Shown here in pieces: positions 5,548 through 5,755 of a stretch of DNA of 5,755 nucleotides (positions within the stretch are counted from its first letter, which is position 1; every line of letters starts with the position of its first letter). A program made the translations under genes and the position numbers. Origin of the DNA: an uncultured Dialister sp. Lineage in GTDB: Bacteria; Bacillota; Negativicutes; Veillonellales; Dialisteraceae. A model generated the notes under the pieces. The model did no database searches and was not told where the DNA came from. It saw nothing but the letters and a program-made list of their open reading frames with translations. The DNA lies in NCBI RefSeq assembly GCF_900541605.1, contig NZ_UQKJ01000115.1:1-5755 (forward strand), written 5' to 3'.

Positions 5548-5672
5548 GGTGAGGGCTTTTAGCTTCTAGCGGCTGGCAGCCAGGAAAGCTCTACAGCCTG
5601 CGGCACTCTAAACATTTGACCTGTAATTAGCCATGCCGTAGGCTGGCCAGCTTTCCTAGCAGCTAGAAGCTA
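5548..5672 (-). repeat. Inverted-repeat element family B, copy 2
   Basis: The left arm has heptads GCTTTTA, GCTTCTA, GCGGCTG and GCAGCCA (from 5555), GGAAAGCT, and the palindrome GCC-TGC-GGC (5596-5604). A 30-bp centre follows (5605-5634), then GCC-GTA-GGC (5635-5643), AGCTTTCCT and GCTAGAAGCT (5662-5671). Reverse-complemented, it aligns with 2693-2830 across both arms and also across the non-palindromic centre (about 22 of 31 positions by eye). The outer GGTGGGGGCT end of copy 1 survives here only as GGGTGAGGGCT on the left. On the right, similarity stops at about 5672. Like copy 1, it sits downstream of a terminator. Confidence 0.75.
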
Positions 5673-5755
5673 GGGAAACGCTGATTAAATGGGCTTTTTG
5701 CAAGCGCTAATTATTCACAGCCATTTTCAGCAGTTTTGGGCGGGATTTTTGTGAA
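5673..5755. mobile_element. Possible insertion-sequence end, cut by the window
   Basis: Homology of the family B element stops abruptly at about 5672, and unrelated, AT-richer sequence begins with GGGAAACGCTGATTAAAT. This start resembles terminal repeats I associate with IS5-like elements, but that is from memory. The similar words CGCTGATTA and CGCTAATTA lie 24 bp apart. No transposase coding sequence or second end is visible in the remaining 83 bp. Confidence 0.25.

Overview
The window is bacterial chromosome with four complete, conserved housekeeping genes, all on the + strand: a UgtP/MGDG-synthase-like glycosyltransferase (549-1649), type I signal peptidase lepB (1899-2453), LL-diaminopimelate aminotransferase dapL (3036-4277) and the universally conserved P-loop ATPase ychF (4369-5475). 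Protein style, Shine-Dalgarno sites of the AAAGGAG type, use of DapL for meso-DAP synthesis and a moderately GC-rich genome suggest a gut or oral Firmicute of the Negativicutes (Veillonellaceae/Dialister-like). This is inference from recollection of such proteins, not from a search.

Layout. 1-548 has no convincing gene. It holds a long nested palindrome ending in a 13-base homopolymer (1-159), a C-rich/G-rich hairpin repeat (262-303), a short heptad tract (338-360) and a 7-bp tandem repeat bracketed by two mini-hairpins (398-467), then the extended -10 promoter of the glycosyltransferase. 1650-1898 holds an inverted copy of that 7-bp repeat, several mini-hairpins, a second heptad family, and the lepB promoter and leader dyad. 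2454-3035 (582 bp) starts with the lepB terminator and is otherwise packed with repeats: heptads, a hexad dyad and a 138-bp inverted-repeat element. It ends in a good sigma-A-type promoter for dapL. dapL and ychF are 91 bp apart with a stem-loop between them and may be co-transcribed. ychF ends in a strong terminator, followed by a second, inverted copy of the 138-bp element. That copy is interrupted near 5672 by unrelated sequence that may be the end of an insertion sequence.

The genes do not form one pathway. The first three do serve the cell envelope (glycolipid synthesis, secretion, peptidoglycan precursor/lysine), while YchF is a translation- and stress-linked ATPase. At least three transcription units are likely.

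The unusual content is intergenic. Almost every gap over 200 bp is built from 6- or 7-bp degenerate tandem repeats joined to small palindromes of the form GCC-NNN-GGC or GCCGC-NNN-GCGGC. At least three families occur here in more than one copy, often inverted. I find no CRISPR array, tRNA, rRNA or transposase gene.
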